The notes: generated by a model from the letters alone, not told the origin. Shown: positions 33,770 to 43,001, counted from the first letter of the stretch. The stretch: 64,000 bases of DNA from Streptomyces sp. NBC_01214 (GCF_026340975.1 NZ_JAPEOS010000003.1:1798001-1862000); one strand, 5' to 3'. Numbers and translations: made by a program.

Positions 33770-35257
33770 GTGGCGCGCCCCGAAAAGCCCGTGGACCGGA
33801 GTGTCCCCGAGCACGCCGCCCTAGCCGACTTCCTGCGCGCCCTCAGGGCCGCCTCGCAGGTGACCTACGACCAGCTCGCATCTGTGGCCCAGCTGTCACC
33901 ATCCACCCTCAAGCGGGCCGCCTCGGGAGCTGGCGTGCCCAAACTCAGCACCGTTCTCGCCTACGTCATGGCCTCTACACCGCCCGGAGCGGCCTGCGAC
34001 GCAGACCTGGCCCAAGCGCGGCTTCTGTGGAAGAAGGCGCGCTACGCCTCAATCCTGCCCCGCTACAGCTACCACGCACCCGATCCGAAACTCTGCGCCA
34101 CGGCAGACGACCTGCGCAACAGCCTCCGTGACCTGCACCTGTGGGCAGGCCGCCCGACCATGCGCTCCATGGAAGGAGAGGCTGGCGGCATCGGCATCCT
34201 CCCGCGATCGACCGCACATCGCATCAGCCTGGGAAGGACGCTGCCGATCTCCGAGCGTCAGATGCGCAGCTACCTGACCGCATGCGAGGTCCCCACCCAC
34301 CGCCATGAGGACTGGACGCAAGCCCTCCGACGCATTCGCCCGGCCATCGAGCGGCACAGCGCACACAGTGCCCCGCTTGAGCGCAAACACGCGGGCCGCA
34401 GGGGCCGACCGCGCCGCCCCATCCGGGCGGCCACCCGCGAGGCGCACGATCTCGCGGCGTTTCTGCGCCACCTGGTGGACGAGGCTGGCATCAGAACCTT
34501 CGAGTTGAGCCGAAGGCTGCGTATGCCCAAACCTCGGATCTCTGACTACCTTGCCGGCAGGATCCCTCCCCACGAATTCGTCGTCGCCCTGGTGAGGGCA
34601 GTCGCCGCTCCCGCAGTCGCCGAACGCCGGCTCGCCCACGCCATGTCCCTGTGGGATCGAGCCATGAAGCCGAGCTCAAGGGGGTCTGCGGTCTCGCGCG
34701 GCGCAGTTGTTCGAACCGGCTCACGTGAGATGGAGGTGTACGAGCGGCTCACGGCGTCGCTGGAGCAGCAACAGGCTCTGCGTGAATCGATGGAGAACGC
34801 ACAGAAGCTGGCCATCGTTCTCATGGCCATGATCGGCAAGCTCCAAGTGGACATCGCCACCTTCGAGGAAACGCGATTCCGCCTGCGCGACACGTCACCC
34901 TCCCACGTCGACCTTGCAGACCGTCTACGTCGGGCCCAAGAGCAAACCGTGCGCGCCAAGGAAGAACTCAAGCGCGCACAGCAAGCCAGGATCAGGGCCG
35001 AAGAACTTGCGTTGCGACTCCAAGAGCAGATCGCAGTTCTCCGCTCCGAGCTCGAGCACGCCAGCGGGCTGCAGAAGCGTCTTGCGCCGTTCGAACTCTT
35101 GACGGGGACCGGCCAGGACCCCGCCGCGCCCGACCACGACGACATCGACATCGACATCGCGCTTTCCAGAGCCCGGCAGATCCTCAACCAAAGCGAAGCA
35201 GGGCTCGACCACATTGCTGACGATCTGGGGCCGCACCGTTCGGGCAGAGCTGCTTAG
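33770..35257 (+). CDS. multi-HTH coiled-coil protein, 495 aa
   Basis: Three XRE-like helix-turn-helix regions are seen. One is near residues 18-68 (LADFLRALRAASQVTYDQLA then SPSTLKRAASG). A weaker one is near 115-175 (SLRDLHLWAGRPTMRSME). A third is near 228-285 (FLRHLVDEAGIRTFELSRRL then RMPKPRISDYLAGRIPP). A charged linker leads to a coiled coil at about 320-440, with LRRAQEQTVRAKEELKRAQQ and LALRLQEQIAVLRSELEHAS. Proteins of this design are common in Streptomyces beside a small membrane protein, but their role is not established. GTG 33770 sits 3 bp after the upstream stop. Confidence 0.82.
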   Translation: MARPEKPVDRSVPEHAALADFLRALRAASQVTYDQLASVAQLSPSTLKRAASGAGVPKLSTVLAYVMASTPPGAACDADLAQARLLWKKARYASILPRYSYHAPDPKLCATADDLRNSLRDLHLWAGRPTMRSMEGEAGGIGILPRSTAHRISLGRTLPISERQMRSYLTACEVPTHRHEDWTQALRRIRPAIERHSAHSAPLERKHAGRRGRPRRPIRAATREAHDLAAFLRHLVDEAGIRTFELSRRLRMPKPRISDYLAGRIPPHEFVVALVRAVAAPAVAERRLAHAMSLWDRAMKPSSRGSAVSRGAVVRTGSREMEVYERLTASLEQQQALRESMENAQKLAIVLMAMIGKLQVDIATFEETRFRLRDTSPSHVDLADRLRRAQEQTVRAKEELKRAQQARIRAEELALRLQEQIAVLRSELEHASGLQKRLAPFELLTGTGQDPAAPDHDDIDIDIALSRARQILNQSEAGLDHIADDLGPHRSGRAA

Positions 35258-35263
35258 CCCCCC

Positions 35264-35546
35264 GTGGCCTGGGTCAAGCTCATCCGCCAGCACGCGGTCC
35301 CGATGGAACAACTCCTCGAACGCGCGATGAGCCACCTTCCCGTCCTGATCGCTGACGCCATCGCCGAAATGAGCGGCTGCCCCGTGGCAAGCAGCCCGAG
35401 AGGAGGGCCGCGGCCGATCCGGACTGGCCCGAGGAACCGGATCGGCTGGAGACGTTCACCGTGCACCTGGAGGGTGGCCGTGCGACTCCAGCGGCACTGC
35501 AGGACCTCGCGGACGCCTGGCCACTGAACTGGCGGGCGAACGGCCG
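35264..35546 (+). pseudogene. third gene of operon, frameshifted
   Basis: GTG 35264, 6 bp after the previous stop, gives WVKLIRQHAVPMEQLLERAM and SHLPVLIADAIAEMSGCPV. A frame change near 35400 is followed by ADPDWPEEPDRLETFTVHLE and ATPAALQDLADAWPLNW, which reads like the same protein. The coding signal ends where the convergent gene begins at about 35547. Probably a small partner protein of the operon, now disrupted or mis-sequenced. Confidence 0.45.
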
Positions 35547-36458
35547 TCAGGCCTTGTTGATGGCTCCCGAGGCGAACCATTGGACGAGGGTTGCTGCGAG
35601 GTGTACGGCCATCCTGGCAGCTTCGGGCGTTTCGTCGCGCGTCTGGTCGCGGGCCCCGTGCCGGCTGGTCTGGCCCTCCCACAGCAGCGTCATCATCTTG
35701 AGGGCCGTCTCAAAGCCTTCGCTGCCGTTCGGCCCGGTGATTGCGCTGCGGAGTTTGTTCTGGAGCTGTGGGAGCTCGCCCTTCATCGTGCCCAGGGTCG
35801 CCTTGCGGTTGTTCGGCTGGAGGGTGTCGTGCAGGGCGCATTCCACGGCCTTGATCGCCTCGCTGTACGCCTTCACCGGATCCGGATGAAGCGCGTAGGC
35901 GAGATCCATCGCCTGACGGAGGTGCCGGCTGGCAGAACCGCGCTCCGGTTGGTCTGCTGACTTCAGCGCTTCCTCGACCGCGGCCCCGACGGCGGGATCG
36001 AGCCTGCGCACCAGAGCACGGCCGTCGCTGCGGATCACGTACGCGGCGCGTGCGTCATCGAGCAGCTTCCGCAGCGGGACGCGGAAACGGACATCCGGCA
36101 GCGAACCCGCCACGGTCAGAGCGGCCGTCAGCCTGTTCATGCCCGGAGTGAGCGGTGTTCGTTCCGACCCTCCGCTCGGCAGCAGGTCCAAGACCGCGTC
36201 CACGACATCCCACAGCTTCTCTCGGCTCGGGCCGTAGGCGAGCTGAAAGACCTCGTTGTCTTCGTCGTTGTCGTCGACGGCGCGGTAGAGCCTGAAGTCG
36301 AGCCGGACCGCGACCCTCGTGACGTTCGAGCCCAGCCCGTCCAGCGCGCGTTCGAGCCATTCCCGCAGCGGTCCTTCGAGCGCGTCTGAGACCTGTTCCC
36401 GGAGGACTTTCGGGGCATTGCCCTCCCGTTCGGAAAGGGGGGCCCATCGTTCCATCAT
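35547..36458 (-). CDS. HEPN-like protein, 303 aa
   Basis: MERWAPLSEREGNAPKVLRE and PLREWLERALDGLGSNVTRV form an N-terminal domain. A C-terminal helical domain has YSEAIKAVECALHDTLQPNN, RKATLGTMKGELPQLQNKL, MTLLWEGQTSRHG, and AARMAVHLAATLVQWFASGA. The SRHG motif inside a helical bundle, preceded by AIKAVE, resembles HEPN/abortive-infection-type C-terminal domains; the usual HEPN RNase motif is R-x4-6-H and here Arg-His are adjacent, so nuclease activity is doubtful. The family assignment is by eye. It is convergent to the coiled-coil operon. Confidence 0.65.
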   Translation of the reverse strand: MMERWAPLSEREGNAPKVLREQVSDALEGPLREWLERALDGLGSNVTRVAVRLDFRLYRAVDDNDEDNEVFQLAYGPSREKLWDVVDAVLDLLPSGGSERTPLTPGMNRLTAALTVAGSLPDVRFRVPLRKLLDDARAAYVIRSDGRALVRRLDPAVGAAVEEALKSADQPERGSASRHLRQAMDLAYALHPDPVKAYSEAIKAVECALHDTLQPNNRKATLGTMKGELPQLQNKLRSAITGPNGSEGFETALKMMTLLWEGQTSRHGARDQTRDETPEAARMAVHLAATLVQWFASGAINKA

Positions 36459-36473
36459 CGGGCAACGGTACAA

Positions 36474-37199
36474 GCCGGATACAGGCGTGGGCAGCGAAAT
36501 TCACAGACGCGCGAGCCCGGCAGGTCCCGGGATGTCGGCTCCGCTTTCTGTCCTCCACAGGGGTGAATCCGGGCCTCGCGTACGCGTAGGCGACTTGTAT
36601 GACGTGCCCTCAACTCGTCCTGGAAGCGGAGCTATTTACATCAATCAGGATCTTTCTGCATGTTTCGAGCGCGGCCCGGTGGCCGGGCCGTCCAGATACG
36701 GATGGGAGTGGGGTTCGTGGTGAGTTCGGTGCGTGAGGCGTTCGACGAGGGGCAGGCGGCGGGCCGAGGTCGGGCAAAGAGCGGCTCAAGGACGGAGCGG
36801 CCGTGATCCTCTCCTGGGACCAGAAGCACTATTCCTAGCCGTTCTTCCTCGGGACCCCCGCGCTCAAGATGGCCCTGTCGGGCTGATCCGCCAGGGCGGG
36901 CCGGGGGAGGGAAGGCACCTTCTGGGGCCGGTTCCGGGCCGCCCGGACCTCTGGGCGGTCGCAGCCGTAGGAGCCCAGCCTCCCCCTGCCCGCCCCCGCA
37001 CCCCGTCACAGCCGCTGCGCAGAGCTACCTGCCTCGCTGCCGTAGCTACCCGAGTGCGGGGCCACCATGGCGGAACTGGGGGTGCGGGAAGAGCCGAACG
37101 GGAGAACCGGTGTTGCCGTCACAACTTCTGACGTACCGGGACTGGGCCAACTGGGTCAGGCCGGGACCCCGGCCGACCACCCGGTGCGGTGGGCGACAA
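36474..37199. other. degraded sequence, no intact gene
   Basis: About 725 bp without a convincing gene. A plus-strand piece (RLKDGAAVILSWDQKHYS, then a stop, then PFFLGTPALKMALSG) near 36780-36887 reads like a short decayed coding segment, preceded by SVREAFDEGQAAGRG in another frame. An inverted repeat of CGGCCCGG and CCGGGCCG lies near 36672-36690. Confidence 0.35.
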
Positions 37200-37490
37200 C
37201 CAGCTGCTCGTGCGCTCGCAGCGCTCCCCGATCGGATCCGGCTGTCCGGGCGGCTTCCGCGGCTTTGGCGAGCGCACGGTAGACCGAGGGACAGACGGGT
37301 TCTTCCCGGCGTTCCTGCCGTCCTTGATGACCAGCTTCCCGGCGATCTCCGGAACGGGCAGGCCCTTGGCCTTCAGCACGAGGGCGAAGGCGAGCATGTC
37401 GCCGTCGATCACCTTCGGCCGGCCGCCGTGGTTTCCCCTGGCGGCGGCCTGTTGGCCCGGCCCCGGGACTGGTAGGCGCGCATGTTGAGG
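37200..37490 (-). pseudogene. serine recombinase C-terminal remnant
   Basis: Combining frames gives NARRLNMRAYQSRGRG, ARGNHGGRPKVIDGDMLAFA, LVLKAKGLPVPEIAGKLVIK, and NPSV then VYRALAKAAEAAR. This is the GNHGGRP linker and C-terminal helix-turn-helix of resolvase/invertase-type recombinases found in Streptomyces. The catalytic domain is absent and two frame changes occur. Confidence 0.6.
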
Positions 37491-37502
37491 CGTCGCGCAT
37501 TC
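37464..37502. repeat. 39-bp direct repeat, copy 1
   Basis: The segment with core CATGTTGAGGCGTCGCG recurs at 40533-40571 in the same orientation with 36 of 39 bases identical. Copy 1 overlaps the recombinase remnant. Confidence 0.75.
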
Positions 37503-37769
37503 GTCAGCCGAGACGTGTTCATGGCCTGGTGGAGTGACGGACAGTGAGTTCGGGAGTCTTGCTCCCTGCTGTTTGACCTGGTTTTGTGACTGCGATCTTT
37601 CGCTTACTCCAAGTAGAGAGCTGCCAAGCGGGGCAGTCGGCGAGTCCTTTCGTCCTGGTCATCGAGGTTGATGTTCCAGGTGGGGGTCAGCTTCCGGTAG
37701 CGGATGGTGGGTGGGTTCGCGGGGAGCTGATCACTGGTCGCCGAGATGTGTGCGTTGGCGGGTTCGTGA

Positions 37770-38507
37770 TCACCAGGGGACGACGCCGTCGTCCTCAAAG
37801 AACAAGCCGGTCGGGCCGCCGTCGGGCAGGGTGGCGAGCCGGATCGCCGTGGTCGCGCCCTGTTCAGGAGTGCGGGGCCCTTGGAAGCCTGTGAAGTCGG
37901 TCGCGACCAGGCCCGGGCAGGCGGCGTTGATCAGGATGTCCGTACCGGCGAACTGCCGGGCGTACTGCACGGTGAGGGCGTTGAGGAACGACTTCGACGG
38001 CGCGTAGGCCGCCATGATCGGGCCGATCTCGATGTCCGGGTCCGATTGCCGGGCCAGGGAGCCGACGCTACTGGAGACGTTGACGATGCGTGGCGAGGCC
38101 GAGCGCCGCAGCAGTGGCAGCATCGCGTTGGTGACCCGGACGACACCCATGACGTTGGTATCCACGACCGTGCGGAGCACCTCCAGGTCGAGCGCGGTCG
38201 GGTCCTGCACCCACCCAGGGTCCATCTCGCCTGAGATGCCGGCATTGTTGACCAGGGCGTCCAGGCGCCCGGCCAGCCGTTCGATCAGTTCCGCAGCATC
38301 AGTGACGCTCTGGTCGTCGGTCACGTCCAGCGGTACCCCGAACGCGTCCACGCCGCCGGCGCGCAGCTTCCCGACGGCGGTTTCGCGTCGGGTGGCGTCG
38401 CGGGCTCCCACGCCCACGCGGTACCCGAGGCTGCCCAGCCCGGCTGCGATCTCGTACCCGATGCCCTTGTTCGCGCCGGTCACCAGCGCGATCATCGTTT
38501 CGTTCAT
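37770..38507 (-). CDS. short-chain dehydrogenase/reductase
   Basis: This is an NAD(P)-dependent oxidoreductase with a Rossmann fold. The cofactor motif TGANKGIG is at residues 10-17, the NNAG motif follows (ALVNNAGISGE), the catalytic Ser is in IVNVSSSVGS, and Tyr/Lys are in AAYAPSKSFLNAL. The length of 245 residues is typical. Start ATG 38507 is chosen over the upstream in-frame start because of family alignment. It is divergently oriented to a LysR gene at 38600; palindromes in the intervening 92 bp suggest LysR control. The substrate is unknown. Confidence 0.9.
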   Translation of the reverse strand: MNETMIALVTGANKGIGYEIAAGLGSLGYRVGVGARDATRRETAVGKLRAGGVDAFGVPLDVTDDQSVTDAAELIERLAGRLDALVNNAGISGEMDPGWVQDPTALDLEVLRTVVDTNVMGVVRVTNAMLPLLRRSASPRIVNVSSSVGSLARQSDPDIEIGPIMAAYAPSKSFLNALTVQYARQFAGTDILINAACPGLVATDFTGFQGPRTPEQGATTAIRLATLPDGGPTGLFFEDDGVVPW

Positions 38508-38543
38508 GCTGATGATGTTGGCTCGCGGACGAGTGGCGCGGCC

Positions 38544-38580
38544 AACACCGATACGGTGTTCTGTCATACCTGCCAGGTAT
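38544..38580. promoter_or_regulatory. LysR-type operators between SDR and lysR genes
   Basis: Two palindromes lie in the divergent intergenic region: AACACCGATACGGTGTT (38544-38560, 7-bp arms) and ATACCTGCCAGGTAT (38566-38580, 7-bp arms), the latter containing the T-N11-A pattern of LysR boxes. Binding by the product of the gene at 38600 is inferred. Confidence 0.65.
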
Positions 38581-38599
38581 CACCGCGTATGCTGCGGCC

Positions 38600-39463
38600 G
38601 TGGATACCCTGGAGACCCGCGAGTTGAGGTACTTCGTGGCGGTCGCCGAGGAACTGCACTTCGGGCGCGCCGCCGAGCGCCTCGGCATGGCGCAGCCGCC
38701 GCTGTCGCGGGCGATCCAGCAGCTCGAACGGCGCCTCGGGGTCTGCCTGCTGCAGCGCAACCGCCGTGGTGTCCGCCTGACCGGTGCCGGAGAGGTGCTG
38801 TTGCATGAGGGCCGGGCGGCCCTCGACGCGACCGCTGCCGCTGCTCGCCGCACCCGGCGCGCCGGCGGTGCCGACGGCCCTGGCGGCTCCCGCGGTCGGC
38901 TGGCCCTTGCGGTGAAGGCCGCCGCGTCGCACGAACTGCTGCGGAAGCTTCTCGACGCCTACGCGGCCGAGCCCGGCAGCGCCGAGATCGAGGTGCTGCT
39001 GTGCGGTATGTGCGAGCAGGAGGAGTTGCTGCGCGACGGACGTGCTGATGTCGCGCTCATGCACGCGCCGTGGAACTCCCTCGCCGGGTTCGACAGCGAG
39101 GCACTGATGACCGAGGGACAGGTCGCCGTTCTGCCTGCCGGGCACCCGCTCGCCGCCCGAGAGACCTTGTCCCTGGCGGATGTCAGGGATGTTCCCGATC
39201 TGCCGCTCGCCCGCTGGCCCACCCACGGCACCTACGCACCCGGCCCGGGCCCCGAGATCCACAACCAGACGCAGCTGGCTCAGTTGATCGCCCTCGGACG
39301 CACCGTGGCGGTCGTCCCCGACTCCGCCCGCTCCTGGCTGTGGGCCGAGCACACGGCCGTCCCCTTGACCGACGCACCTCCCGTCGTGACCCACATCGCC
39401 TGGCCCGCGCACAGCCGCTCCCTCGCCCTGGCCGGCCTGGTCCGCACGGCTGCACGTCTATGA
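38600..39463 (+). CDS. LysR-family transcriptional regulator
   Basis: The N-terminal HTH is at residues 1-65 (LRYFVAVAEELHFGRAAERL, then MAQPPLSRAIQQLERRLGV). It is followed by the effector domain (LALAVKAAASHELLRKLLDA and VALMHAPWNSLAGFDSEALM). The 287-residue length fits. GTG 38600 is the start. The gene is divergent from the SDR gene with a T-N11-A palindrome between, so SDR is the likely target. The C-terminus after ALAGLVRTAARL is complete. Confidence 0.9.
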   Translation: MDTLETRELRYFVAVAEELHFGRAAERLGMAQPPLSRAIQQLERRLGVCLLQRNRRGVRLTGAGEVLLHEGRAALDATAAAARRTRRAGGADGPGGSRGRLALAVKAAASHELLRKLLDAYAAEPGSAEIEVLLCGMCEQEELLRDGRADVALMHAPWNSLAGFDSEALMTEGQVAVLPAGHPLAARETLSLADVRDVPDLPLARWPTHGTYAPGPGPEIHNQTQLAQLIALGRTVAVVPDSARSWLWAEHTAVPLTDAPPVVTHIAWPAHSRSLALAGLVRTAARL

Positions 39464-39936
39464 CCAGGTCCTGCCCCCATCGGCCACCACCCGGAACAGC
39501 TCAGACGCCACCAGGGCCGGTGGGACCCGGTCGTGAGACTGGTAGGACCAACGGAACAGCCAATAGCGGTAGCGAGCGTTCCGTTTCTCGGTCGATCGGG
39601 CCCGGCAGGCCTTGGATTGAAAGGTGAAACCAGCGCCTACCTATGCCGGCTCCCGAGGAACGCGCTCCCCGGCCTCACGCTCCGAACCGCAGGTGAGACC
39701 CATGAGGACCAACGGCCGACGGGCTCTGGCCTGGATCGGCCTCGGGGAACAGTAGAGCAATGGCTGGCGGTAGAAGTGATTCCGATTGTCTCTCAACCGG
39801 GTGGCTGAACCACGGCGCTGCGCCTGCGCCTGCGCCTGCGGCTGTCGCTTGAGCAACGAGTGGAACGCCGTCGCCTCCGGGTCCGTTACAGGACCGTCAA
39901 CCCATGAGTCGGGCGGATAGACCAGCAGGGGGCGGA
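39464..39936. other. intergenic, no gene recognised
   Basis: No coherent frame with a start. A short CGCCTG-type tandem run (about 39823-39842) is present. The ribosome-binding site of the next gene (AGGGGGCGGA) is at its right edge. Confidence 0.35.
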
Positions 39937-40494
39937 ATGTGCGGGATGCAAGATCAGGTCACGGCGTACCTGGACAAGCGGGAGTTCGACATCGCGTACC
40001 GCCGGGCGACCGCTGGCGGAGGGTTGCCGTCCATGGCGTTGCCCGACGTGCTCGTCGCGGTCACGCTCGCGCCGTTCATCACCGCGGTGGCGGCCTCCCT
40101 CGGCAGCGGCCTGGGCGGGCGGATCGAAACGGTCGCCTTACGGATCCTGCGACGCGTACCACGGCCCGCCATCCTCAACCGTTCCTCGATGTTTCTCGAT
40201 GCAGGGGAAGAACCTGGTGACCCTACCGAGGAGGACGCGGCCGACGAGAGCCGTTCCGCTCTGACTGTCACCGCCGAGGGCGGAACGCGGATCCAGCTCT
40301 CCACTTACACCCCCGTGGAGGCACTGACACTGCTTCCCGCCATCGACTTCACCGAGGTACAGGAGCTCGGCGACGTCCCCACCACCGTCCGGTGGATCTC
40401 GGACAGCTGGCACGCCGTCAGCATCAAGGACGGCCAGATCGCCGACGCGGCATGGAACCCCGCAACTCGACAATGGGTCACCACCCCGTTCTGA
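39937..40494 (+). CDS. hypothetical membrane-associated protein, 185 aa
   Basis: The start is probably ATG 39937, just after AGGGGGCGGA; the frame allows ATG 39904 as well. One hydrophobic segment near residues 34-55 (VLVAVTLAPFITAVAASLGS) is followed by an acidic linker (EEPGDPTEEDAADESR) and a beta-rich C-terminal domain (ALTVTAEGGTRIQLSTYTPV, VRWISDSWHAVSIKDGQIA). It may be a single-pass membrane or membrane-associated protein with a globular tail. No family was recognised. Codon use supports a real gene. Confidence 0.65.
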   Translation: MCGMQDQVTAYLDKREFDIAYRRATAGGGLPSMALPDVLVAVTLAPFITAVAASLGSGLGGRIETVALRILRRVPRPAILNRSSMFLDAGEEPGDPTEEDAADESRSALTVTAEGGTRIQLSTYTPVEALTLLPAIDFTEVQELGDVPTTVRWISDSWHAVSIKDGQIADAAWNPATRQWVTTPF

Positions 40495-40532
40495 TCCGGC
40501 CTTGGGACGGGTGGGCGGGAAGACTCCGGCCG

Positions 40533-40571
40533 CGGGACTGGTGGGCTCGCATGTTGAGGCGTCGCGAATTC
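40533..40571. repeat. 39-bp direct repeat, copy 2
   Basis: Same orientation as copy 1 at 37464-37502, with three mismatches. In reverse complement it also reads as recombinase-like coding sequence (RRLNMRAHQSRG), so both copies may be leftovers of related recombinase genes. Confidence 0.75.
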
Positions 40572-40823
40572 CTGCCGGGGTCACCCCTGGGGTCACCCTG
40601 AGCGACGGCCGATGGCTCTTGCTCCATGACCACACTCTGGCGTGCTCTCCTGAAGTCACTTATCATCCGAGAACTGATTGAGGGCGTGACCTCGCGGCTG
40701 CGCGGACCTGTAATGGCCCGCCCTTCCCAGGGGTTACACCGTCTCAGCCAACCATCGTGCTTCGGTGGTCGGGCTGAGGCGGCATGTCTCGGAACGGCCA
40801 CCCTCACAGAAGGATGTCGGCCG

Positions 40824-41042
40824 TTGAGTTCCGGACCTTTGACGCGCCTCTTGCTCGTCGCCCTGGCAACTGTCCTGTCTCTGCTAGTCGCAGTCATCGC
40901 TGGTGTGCTGTCTTGGGCGGCGGACGGAAACATTCCACGCGCAGTGCTCTGCGCTGGCGGGGCATTTGTCGTATGGATGACCCTTTCCGTCGCCCTGTAC
41001 TCAGCCCTGGGCCTGCTCGACAGGGGCGTCGGGCAGGGATGA
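40824..41042 (+). CDS. two-helix membrane protein, 72 aa
   Basis: A TTG start at 40824 is supported by AGAAGGA at 40808-40814, 9 bases upstream. The product has two hydrophobic helices: LTRLLLVALATVLSLLVAVI and AVLCAGGAFVVWMTLSVALY, with a short loop SWAADGNIPR. The frame remains open upstream to 40626, but that part looks non-coding. Function is unknown. Confidence 0.5.
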   Translation: MSSGPLTRLLLVALATVLSLLVAVIAGVLSWAADGNIPRAVLCAGGAFVVWMTLSVALYSALGLLDRGVGQG

Positions 41043-41089
41043 TGTGTAGCCGAGTCGGCGGGAGTGCTCCTCGTGCCCTTCTCAGTGGA

Positions 41090-41924
41090 TCTGGTGTCAC
41101 CGTGTGTGGTCGCCGGGGCATATCGGCTCCAGGTTCCTCCGGCTTCGGCGACCAGCCGTGCAGCGGTCTTGTCGTGGTAGCCGAGGGCCTTAGCGATGAC
41201 GGGTGCCGGGGCTTGGAGTACGAGTTGGCGGATTGCGGAGGTCCTGCCGCGTTGGCGGGACGTCGATCTTCCGCAGGTGGACTTGGAGCTGACCGGGTTC
41301 ATGGGCTGTCCGGGCTGACGGCCGGGGAAGAGCCACTGTGAGCTTCTGCTGCTGGCGTAGGGCAGGTGCCGGTAGGACTGGATGTATGCCCGCATGAGTT
41401 CGGCGACGGGCTCCGGCAGCAAGGGACGGCGGATCTCCCAGCCGGACGGTGACGGTGGTTCCATCATCGAGGATGTCATCGACAGTGAGGCGGACGATGC
41501 GGGTGACGGGTTGCGCATAGAGAAGGACGAGCGCGGCCGCGGCCCGGGCCCGCAGGGGCAGGGAGTCGTCGTTGAGGGTCCGCCGGAGAATGGCGAGTCG
41601 GCGGTGCTGGTGCAGCGGCGCTTGGTCCTGGTTGATGAGTTGGGGTGGCAGGTTGAGGCGGGGCATCCGGCTCGTCTTCACGCACCAGCGCAGGAACGTC
41701 TGGGCCGGGCGCCGGGTGGCCGGCTTCTCCGTGTTCCAGGCGTCGACGTCCGCCTGCCGGCAGTGTTCGAGGGGTGCGGCCTCGGTCGGCGAGTCAGGAG
41801 AGGAAGTGCCGGCCTGAGTGATCTCCTGTTTCGCCTGGCCGGTTCGTTCCCCAGTCGGTTGCTGCCGGCAACGGGGATCGGGGCCGCCCGCTCGTGGAGC
41901 GTGCGGGCCGCGCCGACCGGTCAA
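41090..41924 (-). pseudogene. tyrosine-type site-specific integrase, frameshifted
   Basis: The first frame gives QADVDAWNTEKPATRRPAQT and FLRWCVKTSRMPRLNLPPQL, then LPLRARAAAALVLLYAQPVT and IVRLTVDDILDDGTTVTVRL. A frame change near 41430 leads to QWLFPGRQPGQPM, then RQRGRTSAIRQLVLQAPAPV and IAKALGYHDKTAARLVAEAG. The pattern matches a Streptomyces integrase group found in small mobile cassettes. The frameshift and an uncertain C-terminal end suggest inactivity. Confidence 0.65.
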
Positions 41925-42349
41925 AGGCGCCTGCGGCGGCGGTCCGCGCTGAGCTTCGCCCGTCCTGGCGGCGGCCGCTGCCGGCGAACGTGATCCGGCC
42001 GCACTCCGGGCAGGTCAGGATGCTGATCATGCGGCGGTCGCCGTTCCGCTCCGCCTCGGCCAGCATCATCCCGAGCGCGAAACTGCGGTCTGCTCTGCGT
42101 CCGTCCCGGTATGCCTGGGCCGGTAGGCGTCGTCGCAGTTACCGGTGCCGGGCCGACGCGCTCCTCGGCAGTCGGACCCCGCAGGAGGCGCAGTAGCGGA
42201 TGCGGGCCGCGTCTCCAGGGTCGCGCAACGGCACGCCGATTCGCAGATCGGCGGGAGAGGCGCAGCCCTGGCCCGGTCTGCGGCATGCGAGGACCCTGGA
42301 ACGCCGCAGTACGGCTCCTGTGCCGGGGACGCCCAGGGCCGCGCGCCGG

Positions 42350-42622
42350 TCAGGTGTGGATGCGGCTGTTGGGGCCCTCCTGGTCGTCGGCGGTGTCGTC
42401 GTTGAACCGGTGGTCGCCGGCGGCGAGGTAGCGGAAGGAGTGGGTGCTGCCCCTGGGGAGTTCCACGGTGACGGCCCGGTTGCCGTCCTTGCGCGGGGCG
42501 ACGGCACGAACGCCGGGGCGCCAGTCGTTGAAGTCCCCGACCACGCTGACCTCGACCGCAGGGATGTCGGCGGGCAGGACGAAGGTGACCTTGGCGGAGT
42601 TCCTGCGCAGGGCGCGTTCCAT
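42350..42622 (-). CDS. glycogen-binding (CBM48/isoamylase N-terminal-like) protein, 90 aa
   Basis: MERALRRNSAKVTFVLPADI, then VSVVGDFNDWRPGVRAVAPR, VTVELPRGSTHSFRYLAAGD and HRFNDDTADDQEGPNSRI. The GDFNDW motif, the FRYLAxGDHRFNDD pattern and the beta-strand spacing match stand-alone isoamylase N-terminal/CBM48 domains that bind alpha-glucans. AGGAG lies about ten bases before ATG 42622. The length of 90 residues matches stand-alone Streptomyces proteins. It is monocistronic; its role in glycogen metabolism or sensing is inferred from the domain. Confidence 0.85.
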   Translation of the reverse strand: MERALRRNSAKVTFVLPADIPAVEVSVVGDFNDWRPGVRAVAPRKDGNRAVTVELPRGSTHSFRYLAAGDHRFNDDTADDQEGPNSRIHT

Positions 42623-42809
42623 CACGGTAAGGCTCCTGATGAGAGTGGGGCGGGGTAACGGGCCATGCTCGACGTCGGCATGGGTCGGGCCCGCTGACGT
42701 CGCCGTACCGGTCGCCGGGTCACCCACCCGCCACACCCGGCACGACCCAAGGCACCCCCGCGTGTGACAGTCCAGATGGGAAGACCGGACGACAGGTTGC
42801 CCCACGCAA

Positions 42810-42850
42810 GCAGGGCCCGGCCGCCGGTAGCCACACCGGCCGGGCCCTGC
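42810..42850. terminator. perfect 13-bp hairpin
   Basis: GCAGGGCCCGGCC (42810-42822) and GGCCGGGCCCTGC (42838-42850) form a perfect 13-bp stem with a 15-base loop. No T-tract follows on either strand, so it is a terminator-like or mRNA-stabilising hairpin. Confidence 0.5.
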
Positions 42851-43001
42851 GCCACACGGAGCGCATGGGCAGCCCTTCCCCGCAGGGCCAGATGCACGAT
42901 GCCGCGCGGCGGAGATCTTTCGCTCCCCGCGAGTCGAGGCGATCGGTGGTGTCGTCTCCTCGCTGGTGATAGCCGCTTCTCGCCATGGCGCACTGCGTCG
43001 C

